From positions 1 to 32,155 of the forward strand of contig JAITVS010000033.1 in the NCBI GenBank assembly GCA_031285685.1: DNA of 32,155 bases, in the 5' to 3' direction. Position numbers and translations under genes: made by a program. The notes beneath the pieces were generated by a model. That model searched no databases, was not told where the DNA came from, and was given only the letters and a program-made list of their open reading frames with translations. This DNA comes from Tannerella sp. GTDB lineage: Bacteria; Bacteroidota; Bacteroidia; Bacteroidales; Tannerellaceae. How positions within the stretch are numbered: the first letter of the stretch is position 1; every line of letters begins with the position of its first letter. Of the stretch, positions 17,346 through 27,411 are shown piece after piece.

Positions 17346-17771
17346 ATGACTGTAAATCAAATCTCTGTTTTCATTGAGAACAAATACGGCAAGTTGTGCG
17401 AAATTCTGGCATTACTGGGAAATGAGAATATACATATTATTGCTGCGACTGTAGCTGATACTTCAGAATACGGAATATTAAGGCTTATTGTCACCGAACC
17501 GGAAAAAGCATATAAAATACTGAAAAGTAATAATGTCAGTGCCAATCTGACCGACGTCCTTGCCATTGCTACGGAGTCGTCGGCCGGAAGTTTTGCCAGA
17601 ACACTGAAATTATTTACACAATCGGGACTTAGCATCGAATATATGTACTGCTTTTCACTGAAAGGAAAGTCGATACTTATACTCCGTACCAATAACCGGG
17701 AAGCTGCGCGCGAGGTCATACGCCGTCATGACCTGGACTATATATGTGAAAATGACCTTGTCAATTTATAA
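17346..17771 (+). CDS. Double ACT-domain regulatory protein
   Basis: The protein has 141 residues formed by two ACT units: residues about 1-70 (NQISVFIENKYGKLCEILALL, then YGILRLIV) and about 71-141 (GSFARTLKLFTQSGLSIEYMY, then KSILILRTNNREAAREVI). ACT domains bind amino acids. With no fused enzyme, it probably senses an aromatic amino acid and regulates PaaK or IOR by contact; this is inference from its place 29 bp after paaK. Stand-alone double-ACT proteins next to paaK are common in anaerobes. Confidence 0.9.
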   Translation: MTVNQISVFIENKYGKLCEILALLGNENIHIIAATVADTSEYGILRLIVTEPEKAYKILKSNNVSANLTDVLAIATESSAGSFARTLKLFTQSGLSIEYMYCFSLKGKSILILRTNNREAAREVIRRHDLDYICENDLVNL

Positions 17772-17811
17772 TTTGCCAGTAAGCTGGTTTTAACTTAAAA
17801 ATAATACAACA

Positions 17812-17922
17812 ATGTTTGGAATCGATGACCCCGGAATCTGGATCGCCTATCTTTTGGCGTTTATATGCCTCGCATTTTCTATTTGGTATGGTGTTTCACG
17901 TTGGAATAAAGACGAAAAATAA
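17812..17922 (+). CDS. 36-residue membrane peptide, symporter small accessory protein type
   Basis: The frame opens at ATG 17812 and its TAA (17920-17922) touches the ATG of the symporter (17923) with no gap, so the two are translationally coupled. The peptide starts MFGIDDPGIWIAYLLAF, has one hydrophobic helix (about residues 9-27) and ends RWNKDEK, a charged tail expected on the cytoplasmic side. The MFG-DDP-WIAY start and size match the small accessory proteins described beside SSS symporters. It is too short for many gene callers. Role inferred: stabilises or modulates the symporter. Confidence 0.82.
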   Translation: MFGIDDPGIWIAYLLAFICLAFSIWYGVSRWNKDEK

Positions 17923-19479
17923 ATGGATACATTAGGAATCGGTATAATCGTTATGCTGTATATGTTTGTGCTTGCGTGGTTGGGATACCTCGGGTACAAA
18001 CGGACAAAAAGTGCAAGTGACTATCTGCTCGGAGGGCGCGAGACCAATCCGATCATTATGGCTCTCTCTTATGGGGCGACTTTTATTTCCGCGTCGGCAA
18101 TTGTCGGATTCGGTGGTGTGGCGGCAACGTTCGGTATGGGCATTCAATGGCTTTGTGTATTAAATATGCTGATGGGTGTTATCATTGCATTCATTTTTTT
18201 CGGCAGACGTACGCGTCGCCTGGGAGAAGAATATAATGCCAATACATTTCCGCAATTCCTGGGGCTTCATTATGGCTCACGCGCGGTGCAGGTCTTTATC
18301 GCTGTTGTCATATTTGTCGGAATGCCTTTATACACAGCGGTTGTGATGAAAGGCGGCGCGGTGTTTATAGAACAAATGTTCAATATCGATTACAACATTG
18401 CGCTACTTGTATTTACGCTGATTGTTGCCGCCTATGTGATCACGGGAGGAATCAAAGGAGTTATGTATACCGACGCATTTCAGGCTATTATCATGTTTTT
18501 ATGTATGTTATTCCTGCTCGTCTGGTTCTATCGTATGATCGGAATGAATTTTACGGAAGCCAACCGGGCGCTGTCGGATATTGCGTATCTTGTTCCTGAG
18601 CGGCTTCAGGCGATAGGTCACCAGGGATGGACGCGTATGCCGGTATCCGGTTCTCCTCAATGGTATACTTTGGTTACGTCCCTTATACTCGGAGTCGGCA
18701 TCGGATGTCTTGCCCAGCCGCAACTGGCAGTACGTTTCATGATGGTGAAAAGTTCCAAGCAGCTGAACCGCGGGGTGCTTATCGGAAGCGTATTCATTGT
18801 TATTACGGTAGGATCGATTTATCATGTCGGAGCTTTGTCTAATCTTTTCTTTCTGAAAACAGAAGGTGTCGTTGCGTCCGAAGCCATAAAAGATATGGAT
18901 AAGATTATCCCCTTATTTATCAACAAAGCGATGCCGCAATGGTTCGGTGCATTCTTTATGCTATGTATTATTTCGGCAAGTATGTCTACCTTGAGCGCTC
19001 TTTTCCATACAATGGGTTCGGCCTTCGGATCCGATATTTTTCCGAAGTTAGGCCGTCGCAAAAATCCTCATTCTACGATGGGTGTACGGATTGGCGTACT
19101 TTTTTCAATCATAGTCAGTTATATCATATGTTATACGCTCAGCGCCGGTATCATAGCAAGGGGAACTGCCTTATTTATGGGTGTTTGCGCTGCTACATTC
19201 CTTCCTGCTTATTTCTGTTCCCTTTACTGGAAGAAGGCAACCCGCCAGGGAGTCTTAACCAGTTTATACACAGGATCCGCAACCAGTATTTTTTCCATGC
19301 TTTTTCTGCATAAGGCGGAAGCGGCTCCGATCGGCTTATGCCACATGCTGACAGGTAAGGATGTATTGATCGACGTATATCCCTGGTTTGTGGTAGATCC
19401 GATCGTATTTGCCTTACCGGTTTCGATCATTACGATCATTGTCGTGAGCCTGTTGACACAATCCCGGAAAAAAATCTGA
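17923..19479 (+). CDS. Sodium:solute symporter (SSS family)
   Basis: The protein has 518 residues and about 13 hydrophobic segments, the normal SSS length and topology. Landmarks are KRTKSASDYLLGGRETNP after the first helix, SYGATFISASAIVGFGG, YVITGGIKGVMYTDAFQAI (the typical SSS signature) and ISASMSTLSALFHTMGSAF, which carries the Ser/Thr-rich sodium-site region. Transport is driven by sodium. The substrate cannot be read from sequence. Position after paaK and the ACT gene, with the small accessory peptide immediately upstream, suggests a carboxylate such as an arylacetate or another organic acid. An inverted repeat follows the stop. Confidence 0.9.
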   Translation: MDTLGIGIIVMLYMFVLAWLGYLGYKRTKSASDYLLGGRETNPIIMALSYGATFISASAIVGFGGVAATFGMGIQWLCVLNMLMGVIIAFIFFGRRTRRLGEEYNANTFPQFLGLHYGSRAVQVFIAVVIFVGMPLYTAVVMKGGAVFIEQMFNIDYNIALLVFTLIVAAYVITGGIKGVMYTDAFQAIIMFLCMLFLLVWFYRMIGMNFTEANRALSDIAYLVPERLQAIGHQGWTRMPVSGSPQWYTLVTSLILGVGIGCLAQPQLAVRFMMVKSSKQLNRGVLIGSVFIVITVGSIYHVGALSNLFFLKTEGVVASEAIKDMDKIIPLFINKAMPQWFGAFFMLCIISASMSTLSALFHTMGSAFGSDIFPKLGRRKNPHSTMGVRIGVLFSIIVSYIICYTLSAGIIARGTALFMGVCAATFLPAYFCSLYWKKATRQGVLTSLYTGSATSIFSMLFLHKAEAAPIGLCHMLTGKDVLIDVYPWFVVDPIVFALPVSIITIIVVSLLTQSRKKI

Positions 19480-19507
19480 TTTTTTAGGTAAAATTTATTA
19501 ACAGAAG

Positions 19508-19554
19508 AATATTGATTTGCGTACTTGTTTATAGTGTTGTAAATCAATATTTTA
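19508..19554 (+). terminator. Putative terminator after the symporter
   Basis: AATATTGATTT (19508-19518) pairs perfectly with AAATCAATATT (19541-19551), with a 22-nt loop and a short T stretch. The stem is AT-only and the loop is long, so it could instead be an operator in the susC upstream region. Confidence 0.45.
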
Positions 19555-19632
19555 CATTGAAAGTAAAATTGTTAAAAAGAAATAAAAAATAAATCGATTA
19601 TATTTTTTTAACCATATTTTCGTATAATAGTA

Positions 19633-19664
19633 TTTGCTATTGTAAAAAATGTTTTATTTCTTTG
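19633..19664 (+). promoter_or_regulatory. Promoter of the susCD unit
   Basis: TTTG (19633-19636), a 20-bp spacer and TTTCTTTG (19657-19664), followed by CGG, match the Bacteroidota promoter with one mismatch in the -7 element. Transcription would start near 19671, leaving a leader of about 90 nt before the SusC ATG. Confidence 0.55.
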
Positions 19665-19759
19665 CGGAAATTGGACGGTTATTGTATGTTGCAAAATTAG
19701 GGAAATTGTTAGTAATTTCAATGTAACATAATATTAATTATATATTTACATAATTTTAA

Positions 19760-22700
19760 ATGGAAAAATCTATGAGAAAATGGACTACATTAATTCTCCT
19801 ATGCTTATTTAGTATAGGGACGTTATTCGCTCAGACGCGGACTATTACCGGAAAAGTTTTGTCATCGGAAGATGGGGAACCGGTTATCGGAGCTTCTGTC
19901 CGGATAGAAGGAACGACTATCGGGACAACAACTAATTTTGATGGTGATTTTTCACTAAACGTACCGGCAGATGCTAAAACCGTGACTGTTTCATACATCG
20001 GGATGAAAACAGCCAAGCTTCCGATTCAGGGTAATATGACAATCAATCTGGATCCGGATACGCAAACTTTGGATGAAGTCGTTGTCGTGGCATATGGGCA
20101 ACAGCGAAAAGAAGCTATTACCGGTGCTGTTGCACAGGTAAAGTCCGAAGCGATTGAAAGGCGTCCTGTTTCGGCTGTAACGGCAGCCTTGGAAGGAGTA
20201 GCCCTTGGTGTACAGGTGAATAATTCATACGGAGAGCCCGGACAAAGCGCAACCATACGAATTCGTGGAGTCAATTCTATTAATGGTAGTAATGATCCGT
20301 TGTATGTAGTAAACGGGGTGCCCATGGGTGGAAATGTCGGCGACCTCAATGCGGCGGATATTGAATCGGTAACCGTTTTGAAAGATGCTGCTTCTGCAGC
20401 ATTGTACGGTAACAGGGCAGCTGTATACGGACGATACAAAGGGTAAGTATAGTACATGGTCGGATGCGAACACGGATGCGAACACGGCAGCAAGAGAAGG
20501 TTTGGTTTATAATCTTTTTAATAAAGACTGGAATAGTCTGTATGACGCAAATGGAAAATTATCTTCGGGAACGGAAATGTTCAGCGGATATAATGGCGAT
20601 TTGGATTGGTTTGAACCGATCGAACGTACCGGAAGCAGAAGCCACTATAACCTGAGCGCTCGCGGCGGTTCTAAAAAGGCGACTTATTATGCATCGGTCG
20701 GTTACCTTAAAGAAGAAGGTTATACGAAAGCTTCCGGTGTGGAACGTATTACAGGTAATATGAAGGTGGATCTGACTCCGGCTAAATGGTTTAAAATGGG
20801 TATTTCTATGAATGGTTCGGATCAGGTGACAAGCAGAATGTCCGGTTCCGCAGCGGATAATGCGTCTTCATATATAAATCCGTTCTATTTCTCCCGTAAT
20901 ATGGCGCCTATATATCCGGTTCATTTACATGACACAGCTACCGGCGCCTATGTATTGGATGATGATGGGAATAAAATTTACGATAGCGGTGCTAACGGTG
21001 AACTGATCCGCCCTCAAAGCAATGCGCGTCATATCGCATGGGAAACGGAGCTGGATAAAGATCGTTTATATCGTACGGCACTTGATGGAACCGCATATGC
21101 TGACATATCATTCTTAAATGATTTTGTTTTGTCCGTCAAAGGAAGCTTAAATAACACCAATCAGTCAAGAAAAACATATAATAACTCAGTTGTCGGGGAT
21201 GGTGCAGGTCAGGGACGTATGGGACAATATGACCACCGGCACAGAACTTATTTGTTACAACAATTATTGACATGGAACCGTACGTTTAACGGAGTACATC
21301 ATGTGGATGCTTTGATTGGGCATGAAGCTTATTCTTATGGGTACCAGTATGGGTACCAGTACAAAACGGATGAAAAATTTGCCGGTGTGATGGAATTGAG
21401 TAATTTCAGTACGATGAGCAGTATGGTGGGGTATCAGAATAAGTACAACAATGAAGGTTATTTTTTTCGTGGCGGTTACAACTATGATCAAAAATATTTC
21501 GGGGAATTTTCGTTCCGTCGTGACGGTTCTTCCCGCTTTTATAAAGATAACCGTTGGGGTAACTTCTGGTCTGCCGGAGGCAGCTGGGTCATGTCGCGCG
21601 AAGATTTTATCAAACAAATAAGCTGGATTGATCATTTGAAACTCCGTGCGGCTTATGGAGAAGTTGGTTCTGATGGTGGTAACGGAAGAGTTACCGCAAG
21701 TGGTGGCAATACTACCGACATCAGCTATTATGCATGGATGGAATTATATTATTCGGATAAAAACGGTGGGAAAGGCGCTTTATATAAATATCAGAATGAA
21801 GCAAAGGATGTAAATTGGGAAAAAACCAAATCAATGAGTGTCGCTATAGAATCACGTTTATTTAAACGTGCAAATTTTACGATTGAGTATTATGATAAAA
21901 CATCTGAAGACCTTTTGTTCAATGTAACATTACCATCTTCTATGGGTGCTACTGAACCAAGTTCATCTACCGGAACCCGCCCTACTGTTCTGAGAAACTT
22001 TGGTTCGGTTTCAAATAAAGGGTTGGAAATAGGTTTTGATGTAGATATTATACAGAAAAAAGATTTGATATGGAATTTCGGTGCAAATTTTAATTTCCAG
22101 AATAATAAAGTGAAAAAATTACCGGAAGAATATGGGGAAGAGGGCTATATTTCCGGAATAAGAAAATATCTGAAAGGACATTCCATGTATTCATTCTGGC
22201 TCTATAAATTTGTCGGGATAGACCGGGAAGACGGTCGTTCTTTATATGTTTTCAATGATGAGACTTTTTGCATTGATAAGGATGGATATACCGGTCCGGG
22301 TGCATATGAAGGGGAAGATGACGGAAGAACTAAAATGTCTGCCGCGAATTATAAGATAATAGATGGGGTCGCATATGTCTATAACACGACTTATTCTAAA
22401 AAAGGTTGGTCCGGAGATGCTATACCGGATCTATGGGGCTCATTTTCAACTTCGTTGACTTATAAAAACTTTACCTTGTCCGGATTGTTTACCTATCAAA
22501 TCGGAGCAAAGATATACGACTATTCATATGCCAGCCTTATGGGAATGACTGCTACCCCATCGGCGTCACATAGAGATGTTTTAAAATCATGGACTCCGGA
22601 ACAAGCCGGAACAGGTATAGATCCGAATGGAATACCGGCGCTGAATACTTCGCTTAGTTCGTATAATAATGCTCAATCAGACCGGTTTTTAGTAGATGGA

Positions 22701-22922
22701 GACTACTTAGCAATAAAAAGTATTACATTGGGCTATTCGTTACCCAAAACAGTAGTTAATAAAATAGGGATTAAGGGAGCAACTGTTTCCGCATCCGTAG
22801 AAAACCTCGTAACATTTACAAAATTACAGGGTATATCTCCGCAACAATCTTTTACAGGGTATAATGATAATGGTTATCTGCCTGCCCGTGTAATGTCAAT
22901 TGGTTTAAATGTTAAATTTTAA
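19760..22922 (+). pseudogene. SusC/RagA-type TonB-dependent receptor, disrupted by internal deletion and frameshift
   Basis: The first part (19760-20446) encodes a signal peptide, the carboxypeptidase-like domain (TITGKVLSSEDGEPVIGASV), the TonB-box region (LDEVVVVAYGQQRKE) and the plug up to LKDAASAALYGNRAA, then shifts to a stop. The second (in frame from about 20420 to 22922) resumes with LYTDDTKGKYSTWSD and gives the whole barrel to the terminal Phe (SIGLNVKF). Intact SusC proteins continue GNRAANG... with roughly 60-100 more residues here, so a segment is missing. The join lies near 20414-20425 at a GCAGC/CAGC microhomology. Neither piece should make a working receptor. A promoter is upstream and an intact susD follows 14 bp later. 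Confidence 0.9.
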
Positions 22923-22936
22923 AAAGTGCAATTCTT

Positions 22937-24487
22937 ATGAAAAATATAAAAATATATAGTTTGCTGTTGGCTCTATCCGTTTGGCTTTCATCCTGCAGTA
23001 GTGATTTTTTGGATACACTACCCACTGAAACGGTAGCATCAACAGAAGTATTTAAAGACATGGAAAGTGCAAAATTGGCTATCAATGGTATTGCACGCTT
23101 AATGGTCAGCCAGAACTTATCAATACAAACCCATTGCGGTGAAGGCACTATTAAATTTATGTTTGGAGAATATGTCGGAGAAAATTTCTCCCGTCCGGCA
23201 TTGGCCTCCGGCTGGTATACAGTGATGAATGCTACATTTCATGAAAACAATTCATCTACCTATAATAATTATCCATGGTTTTATTATTATATGCTGATTG
23301 GAAATGCAAATCTTTTCCTTACAAGAATCGATGGCGTTGAAGGTCGTGAAACTGACAGGCAATTTCTGAAAGCGCAGGCTTTAACCTATCGCGCTTTTAG
23401 CTATATGCAACTGGTTCAGTTTTATTGTTATCGCTGGGTTGACAGTAATAATGGTACCTCTGTAACAAATAAAATGGAGGGTTTGGTGCTTCGCACAGAT
23501 GCGAATTATGAAGAAAAAGATCTTCCTCTTGTATCTTCCGGTGAGATTTATAAGCAGATTTATGCGGATCTGGATGAAGCTATTTCTTTGTATGAAAAAT
23601 GCGGATTATCACGTAGTGATATATGGGAACCAAATATTAATGTAGCTTATGCAACTTATGCGCGTGCAGCCCTGACACGTCAGGATTATGCCAAGGCGGA
23701 TGAAATGGCGCAGAAAGCGCGTAAGGGATATGTATTGATGTCAAATAACGATTATACATCCGGATTCAGCGAATCAAACAACGAATGGATCTGGGGAAGC
23801 TATGGTGGCGATGATCAGCCTCTTCACTATTATGGATTCCATTCCTACATGGCATATGATGCAAATACTTCCATTATTCGTAGTTATCCGGTATGTATCA
23901 GCAGAACACTTTACGATAAAATACCGGATACGGATATCCGTAAAGGAATGTTTTTAAATCCGGGTAGTCAGACATACTCCAGTGTTGGTGTTATCACAGG
24001 TAGTTTTGCGGATAGTGTCCGGCAAGCGCATTCGACTATGCTTTCATCTCATCAGGTAGCTGCTTATATGAGCTTCAAATTCAGCATTGACGGTAAACGC
24101 GGTGTGGGATATATCAATCACTTCCGTTCTTCCGAAATGATCCTGATCGAAGCGGAAGCAAAATACTTTGCAGGTGACGAAGCCGGTGCACAGACATTAT
24201 TAAACGAACTGACGCGCCTCAGTAAACGTGACGAAGAGTATGAATGTACGGCTACAGGAGCAGATCTTCTGGCTGAAATCAAACTATACCGCTCTATCGA
24301 ATTGTGGGGCGAAGGTTTTGACTGGCTGGATAAAAAGAGATATAAAGATCCTATCACAAGGGTTTCTTTTGCAAACGGAGGAAGCTTCGGAGCATCTGCA
24401 GCGGTAAACCGTGCGGTTGATTATGGAAACAAATGGACTTATGTTACTCCTTTGATTGAAAGTGAAAATAACAGAGCACTGGATTAA
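22937..24487 (+). CDS. SusD/RagB family outer-membrane lipoprotein
   Basis: The protein has 516 residues. A lipoprotein signal (MKNIKIYSLLLALSVWLSSC, lipid on Cys20) anchors it to the outer membrane, facing out. The SusD N-terminal pattern (DFLDTLPTETVASTEVFKD), TPR-like helices (FLKAQALTYRAFSYMQLVQFY) and the C-terminal SusD region (IEAEAKYFAGDEAGAQTLLNEL, then YRSIELWGEGFDWLDKKRY) are all present. SusD captures substrate and caps the SusC channel. No glycosidase, protease or sensor gene adjoins it, so the nutrient is unknown. With SusC broken, it would be an orphan binding protein. A strong terminator ends the unit. Confidence 0.92.
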   Translation: MKNIKIYSLLLALSVWLSSCSSDFLDTLPTETVASTEVFKDMESAKLAINGIARLMVSQNLSIQTHCGEGTIKFMFGEYVGENFSRPALASGWYTVMNATFHENNSSTYNNYPWFYYYMLIGNANLFLTRIDGVEGRETDRQFLKAQALTYRAFSYMQLVQFYCYRWVDSNNGTSVTNKMEGLVLRTDANYEEKDLPLVSSGEIYKQIYADLDEAISLYEKCGLSRSDIWEPNINVAYATYARAALTRQDYAKADEMAQKARKGYVLMSNNDYTSGFSESNNEWIWGSYGGDDQPLHYYGFHSYMAYDANTSIIRSYPVCISRTLYDKIPDTDIRKGMFLNPGSQTYSSVGVITGSFADSVRQAHSTMLSSHQVAAYMSFKFSIDGKRGVGYINHFRSSEMILIEAEAKYFAGDEAGAQTLLNELTRLSKRDEEYECTATGADLLAEIKLYRSIELWGEGFDWLDKKRYKDPITRVSFANGGSFGASAAVNRAVDYGNKWTYVTPLIESENNRALD

Positions 24488-24526
24488 TTCCAGGTGATTT
24501 TTATAGACAAACGTTTTTGATGAAAC

Positions 24527-24558
24527 GGGTGTCCGGTTTGCCGGGCATCCATTTTTTT
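24527..24558 (+). terminator. Rho-independent terminator after susD
   Basis: GGGTGTCCGG (24527-24536) pairs with CCGGGCATCC (24541-24550) with two G-U type pairs and a TTTG loop, followed by seven T residues. It separates susCD from mltG. Confidence 0.88.
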
Positions 24559-24603
24559 AATGATATTTAACGACTTCAAATGAATGCGTATAAAATTAAT
24601 GCA

Positions 24604-24611
24604 TATTTTTG
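24604..24611 (+). promoter_or_regulatory. -7 element of mltG
   Basis: TATTTTTG followed by CG matches TAnnTTTG exactly, 17 bp before the chosen ATG at 24629. It lies inside the longer open frame that starts at 24584, which supports the later start. No good -33 TTTG is seen. Confidence 0.45.
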
Positions 24612-24628
24612 CGCCGATATTTTTAAGT

Positions 24629-25666
24629 ATGAAGAAAATAACGAAAAGGCTTTTATCTGTAGGGATTCTGATTGTTCTGGTTGTTGTTGCGGCATGCGGG
24701 GCAATTGCTTATGGCATATTGTATATGCCGAATTTTAACCTTTCCGAAACAAAATATGTTTATATCTATGAGGATCGCAAAGATTTTGATGCTTTGTGTG
24801 AAGAACTGAGGGACTCGGCAGACTGCAAACATATTGATTTATTTAAAATCCTGGCTGATTTCCGCGAGTATCCCGAAAATATGAAATCCGGACGGTTTGC
24901 GGTTGAGCCGGGTATGAATAATAATACATTACTGAACCGTTTACGTCGCGGACAGCAAACGCCGGTCCGGCTTACATTCAATAATTTACGGCTTGTCAGT
25001 GACCTGACCACCCGTCTTTCCGATCAGTTGATGATTGATAATGATGATTTGTTATCTTATCTCGGAGATGATGAGTATTGCGGGTCATTGGGCTTTAACA
25101 CGGCAACCGTCAAAGCCATGTTTATACCCAATACCTATGAAGTATACTGGAATATTCCCGCAGAGAAGCTGATCGAACGAATGAAGCGCGAATATGATGC
25201 TTTCTGGAACGAAGGACGTCTTGAAAAAGCCAAAGAATTGCGTATGTCGCCTGTCGAAGTCTCGATTCTTGCATCCATCGTGGAAGAGGAAACAGCGGTT
25301 CCGGACGAATATCCTGTTGTTGCAGGTCTGTATATAAACCGTCTACACAAAGGCATGCCGCTACAGGCGGATCCTACGGTGAAATATGCTGTAGGGGATT
25401 TTTCCCTCCGGCGTGTCCTGAATAAACACCTGGAAGTAGAATCTCCGTATAATACCTATCTGCACGAAGGTCTGCCCCCCGGACCGATACGTATTCCTTC
25501 GGTGAGAGGGATCGATGCTGTCCTTAACCATACCAAACACAACTATTTTTATATGTGCGCCAAAGAAGATTTTTCCGGACGTCACAATTTTGCCGTTACC
25601 CTGAGTGAACATAACCGGAATGCGGATAAATACCGCGCGGAATTAAACAGGCGGGGCATTAAATAA
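24629..25666 (+). CDS. mltG: Endolytic murein transglycosylase MltG
   Basis: The protein has 345 residues from ATG 24629. The longer frame to 24584 would add 15 residues that overlap the promoter. One N-terminal membrane helix (about residues 10-30) anchors a periplasmic enzyme. The N-terminal LysM-like part (residues about 40-130) is followed by the YceG/MltG catalytic domain with ASIVEEET (residues 215-222, Glu219 the likely catalytic acid), INRLHKGMPLQADPTVKYA and YNTYLHEGLPPGPI. MltG cleaves nascent glycan strands inside the chain and sets glycan length. It stands alone between two terminators or promoters, with no partner such as YqgF nearby. Confidence 0.95.
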   Translation: MKKITKRLLSVGILIVLVVVAACGAIAYGILYMPNFNLSETKYVYIYEDRKDFDALCEELRDSADCKHIDLFKILADFREYPENMKSGRFAVEPGMNNNTLLNRLRRGQQTPVRLTFNNLRLVSDLTTRLSDQLMIDNDDLLSYLGDDEYCGSLGFNTATVKAMFIPNTYEVYWNIPAEKLIERMKREYDAFWNEGRLEKAKELRMSPVEVSILASIVEEETAVPDEYPVVAGLYINRLHKGMPLQADPTVKYAVGDFSLRRVLNKHLEVESPYNTYLHEGLPPGPIRIPSVRGIDAVLNHTKHNYFYMCAKEDFSGRHNFAVTLSEHNRNADKYRAELNRRGIK

Positions 25667-25698
25667 CCGGAAGGGTTTTATATTTTGCGTTGGGGAAC

Positions 25699-25729
25699 GT
25701 TGTTTGTTGTGTATTTATTGCTACCTTTG
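25699..25729 (+). promoter_or_regulatory. Promoter of iorAB
   Basis: TACCTTTG (25722-25729) followed by CA is an exact -7 element. GTTG (25699-25702) lies at 19-bp spacing and TTTG (25703-25706) at 15 bp, so one of them serves as -33. Transcription would begin near 25736, about 50 nt before the iorA ATG. Confidence 0.6.
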
Positions 25730-25788
25730 CACGTCAAAAATGAAAATTCATCAATGTTTCTTTGATGATGAGAATAATTAATGTACGT

Positions 25789-27375
25789 ATGAATAAAAAA
25801 TTATTTTTAGGTGATTAAGCGATAGCGCAGGCTGCGATAGATGCGGGATTATCCGGAGTATATTCGTATCCGGGAACTCCATCGACTGAAATAACGGAGT
25901 ATATACAACGGAAAACAGCCGGGAGTGATATACACAGCCGTTGGTGTACAAATGAAAAAACAGCGATGGAAGCAGCGCTCGGTATGAGTTATGCCGGAAA
26001 ACGCACCTTGTGTTGTATGAAACACGTCGGGCTGAATGTGGCGGCAGACTGTTTTATGAACGCAGCAATAAGCGGTATAAACGGAGGGATGATTATCATT
26101 TCGGCAGATGACCCTTCGATGCATTCGTCCCAGAATGAACAGGATAATCGTGTATACGGGGATTTTGCAATGATCCCGATGCTGGAGCCTTCGAACCAGC
26201 AGGAAGCTTATGATATGGTATACGAAGGTTTTGACTTGTCGGAGAAACTGGGTTATCCGGTTTTATTGCGTATCACCACACGAATGGCTCATTCACGCGC
26301 AGGCGTTACTACCCGCGAGCAAAAGAAACAGAACGAAATCAGCTTTCCGGAAGATGGCCGCAAGCGCTTCATCCTGTTACCGGCTCTGGCGCGCCAGCGG
26401 TTCAAGGTTATACTGGAAGCGCAGGATCTTTTTATAAAAACATCCGAAGAGTCCGGATATAATCAATATTTTGACGGGCCGGATAAAAAGCTGGGTATTA
26501 TTACCACCGGTATTGCATTCAATTATCTGTCTGAAAATTATCAGGACGGATTCGAACACCCGGTACTTAAAATATGCCAGTACCCGTTGCCGAAAAAACT
26601 GATCGAGAGAATTGCCTCCGAATGTGATGAATTGCTGATCCTTGAAGAAGGGTTCCCGTTTGTGGAAGCACAACTGAAAGGGTACCTCGGGAAAGGATTG
26701 AAAGTGCACGGACGCCTGGACGGCACTCTCAGACGTGACGGCGAACTGACTCCGCATGCGGTAGGTCTGGCTCTCGGTAAAAATATAGAACATTACTATG
26801 CGGTTCCGGAACTGGTCGAACCACGTCCGCCGATGCTTTGTCAGGGATGCGGACATCGTGATCTGTACGATGCGTTGAATGAGGTTGCCGGAGAATACGA
26901 GAATGCAAAAGTCTTTGCAGATATAGGATGTTATACGCTTGGAGCTTTGCCTCCTTTCCGTGCAATCGATACATGTATCGACATGGGGGCATCCGTCACC
27001 ATGGCGAAGGGAGCTGCCGACGCGGGGGTACATCCGGCTATTGCCGTAATAGGCGATTCCACATTTACTCATTCCGGTATGACGGGCCTGCTCGATTGTG
27101 TGAATGAAGATGCGAATGTGACTATTATCATATCCGATAACGAAACGACGGCCATGACCGGAGGTCAGGACTCGGCCGGTACGGGTCGTATAGAGTCGAT
27201 CTGTCAGGGTATAGGAGTTGCTCCGGAGCATATACGTGTGATTGTACCGCTGAAAAAGAATTTCGAGGAGATGAAAGCGATGCTCAGGGAAGAGATCAAC
27301 TATAAAGGTGTTTCGGTCATTATTCCGCGTCGTGAATGTATACAGACTTTAACCCGTAAGAGAAAGAAGAATTAG
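25789..27375 (+). pseudogene. iorA: Indolepyruvate ferredoxin oxidoreductase alpha subunit, interrupted by TAA at codon 10
   Basis: From ATG 25789 the frame reads MNKKLFLGD, then TAA (25816-25818), then AIAQAAIDAGLSGVYSYPGT and on without break to 27375 (528 codons). Homologues have Glu where the stop lies (GDEA), so a single G-to-T change from GAA explains it. The next in-frame ATG is 25966; a product from there would lose the YPGTPSTE segment and Glu56 of NEKTAMEAAL, the likely TPP-activating residue. The rest is intact: LCQGCGHRD, the TPP site GDSTFTHSGMTGLLD. It lacks the C-terminal ferredoxin domain of archaeal IorA. The enzyme converts arylpyruvate, CoA and ferredoxin to aryl-acetyl-CoA and CO2. 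A promoter lies upstream and iorB follows by 36 bp. Confidence 0.9.
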
Positions 27376-27411
27376 ATTTAATTCAGGATTTAATATTCAA
27401 GAGTCAAAATT

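Noticed and set aside
17774..17792. Short CCAG/CTGG hairpin with TTTT after the ACT gene
   Set aside because: The stem has only four base pairs, too weak for a terminator, and the small accessory gene and symporter follow closely.
25816..25818. Recoding of the iorA TAA as an amino acid
   Set aside because: TAA is not a selenocysteine or pyrrolysine codon and no supporting element is seen; a simple point mutation or sequence error explains it.
26377..27231. 284-codon minus-strand frame inside iorA
   Set aside because: It lies antisense to clear IorA coding sequence, with composition of a shadow frame and no recognisable domain.
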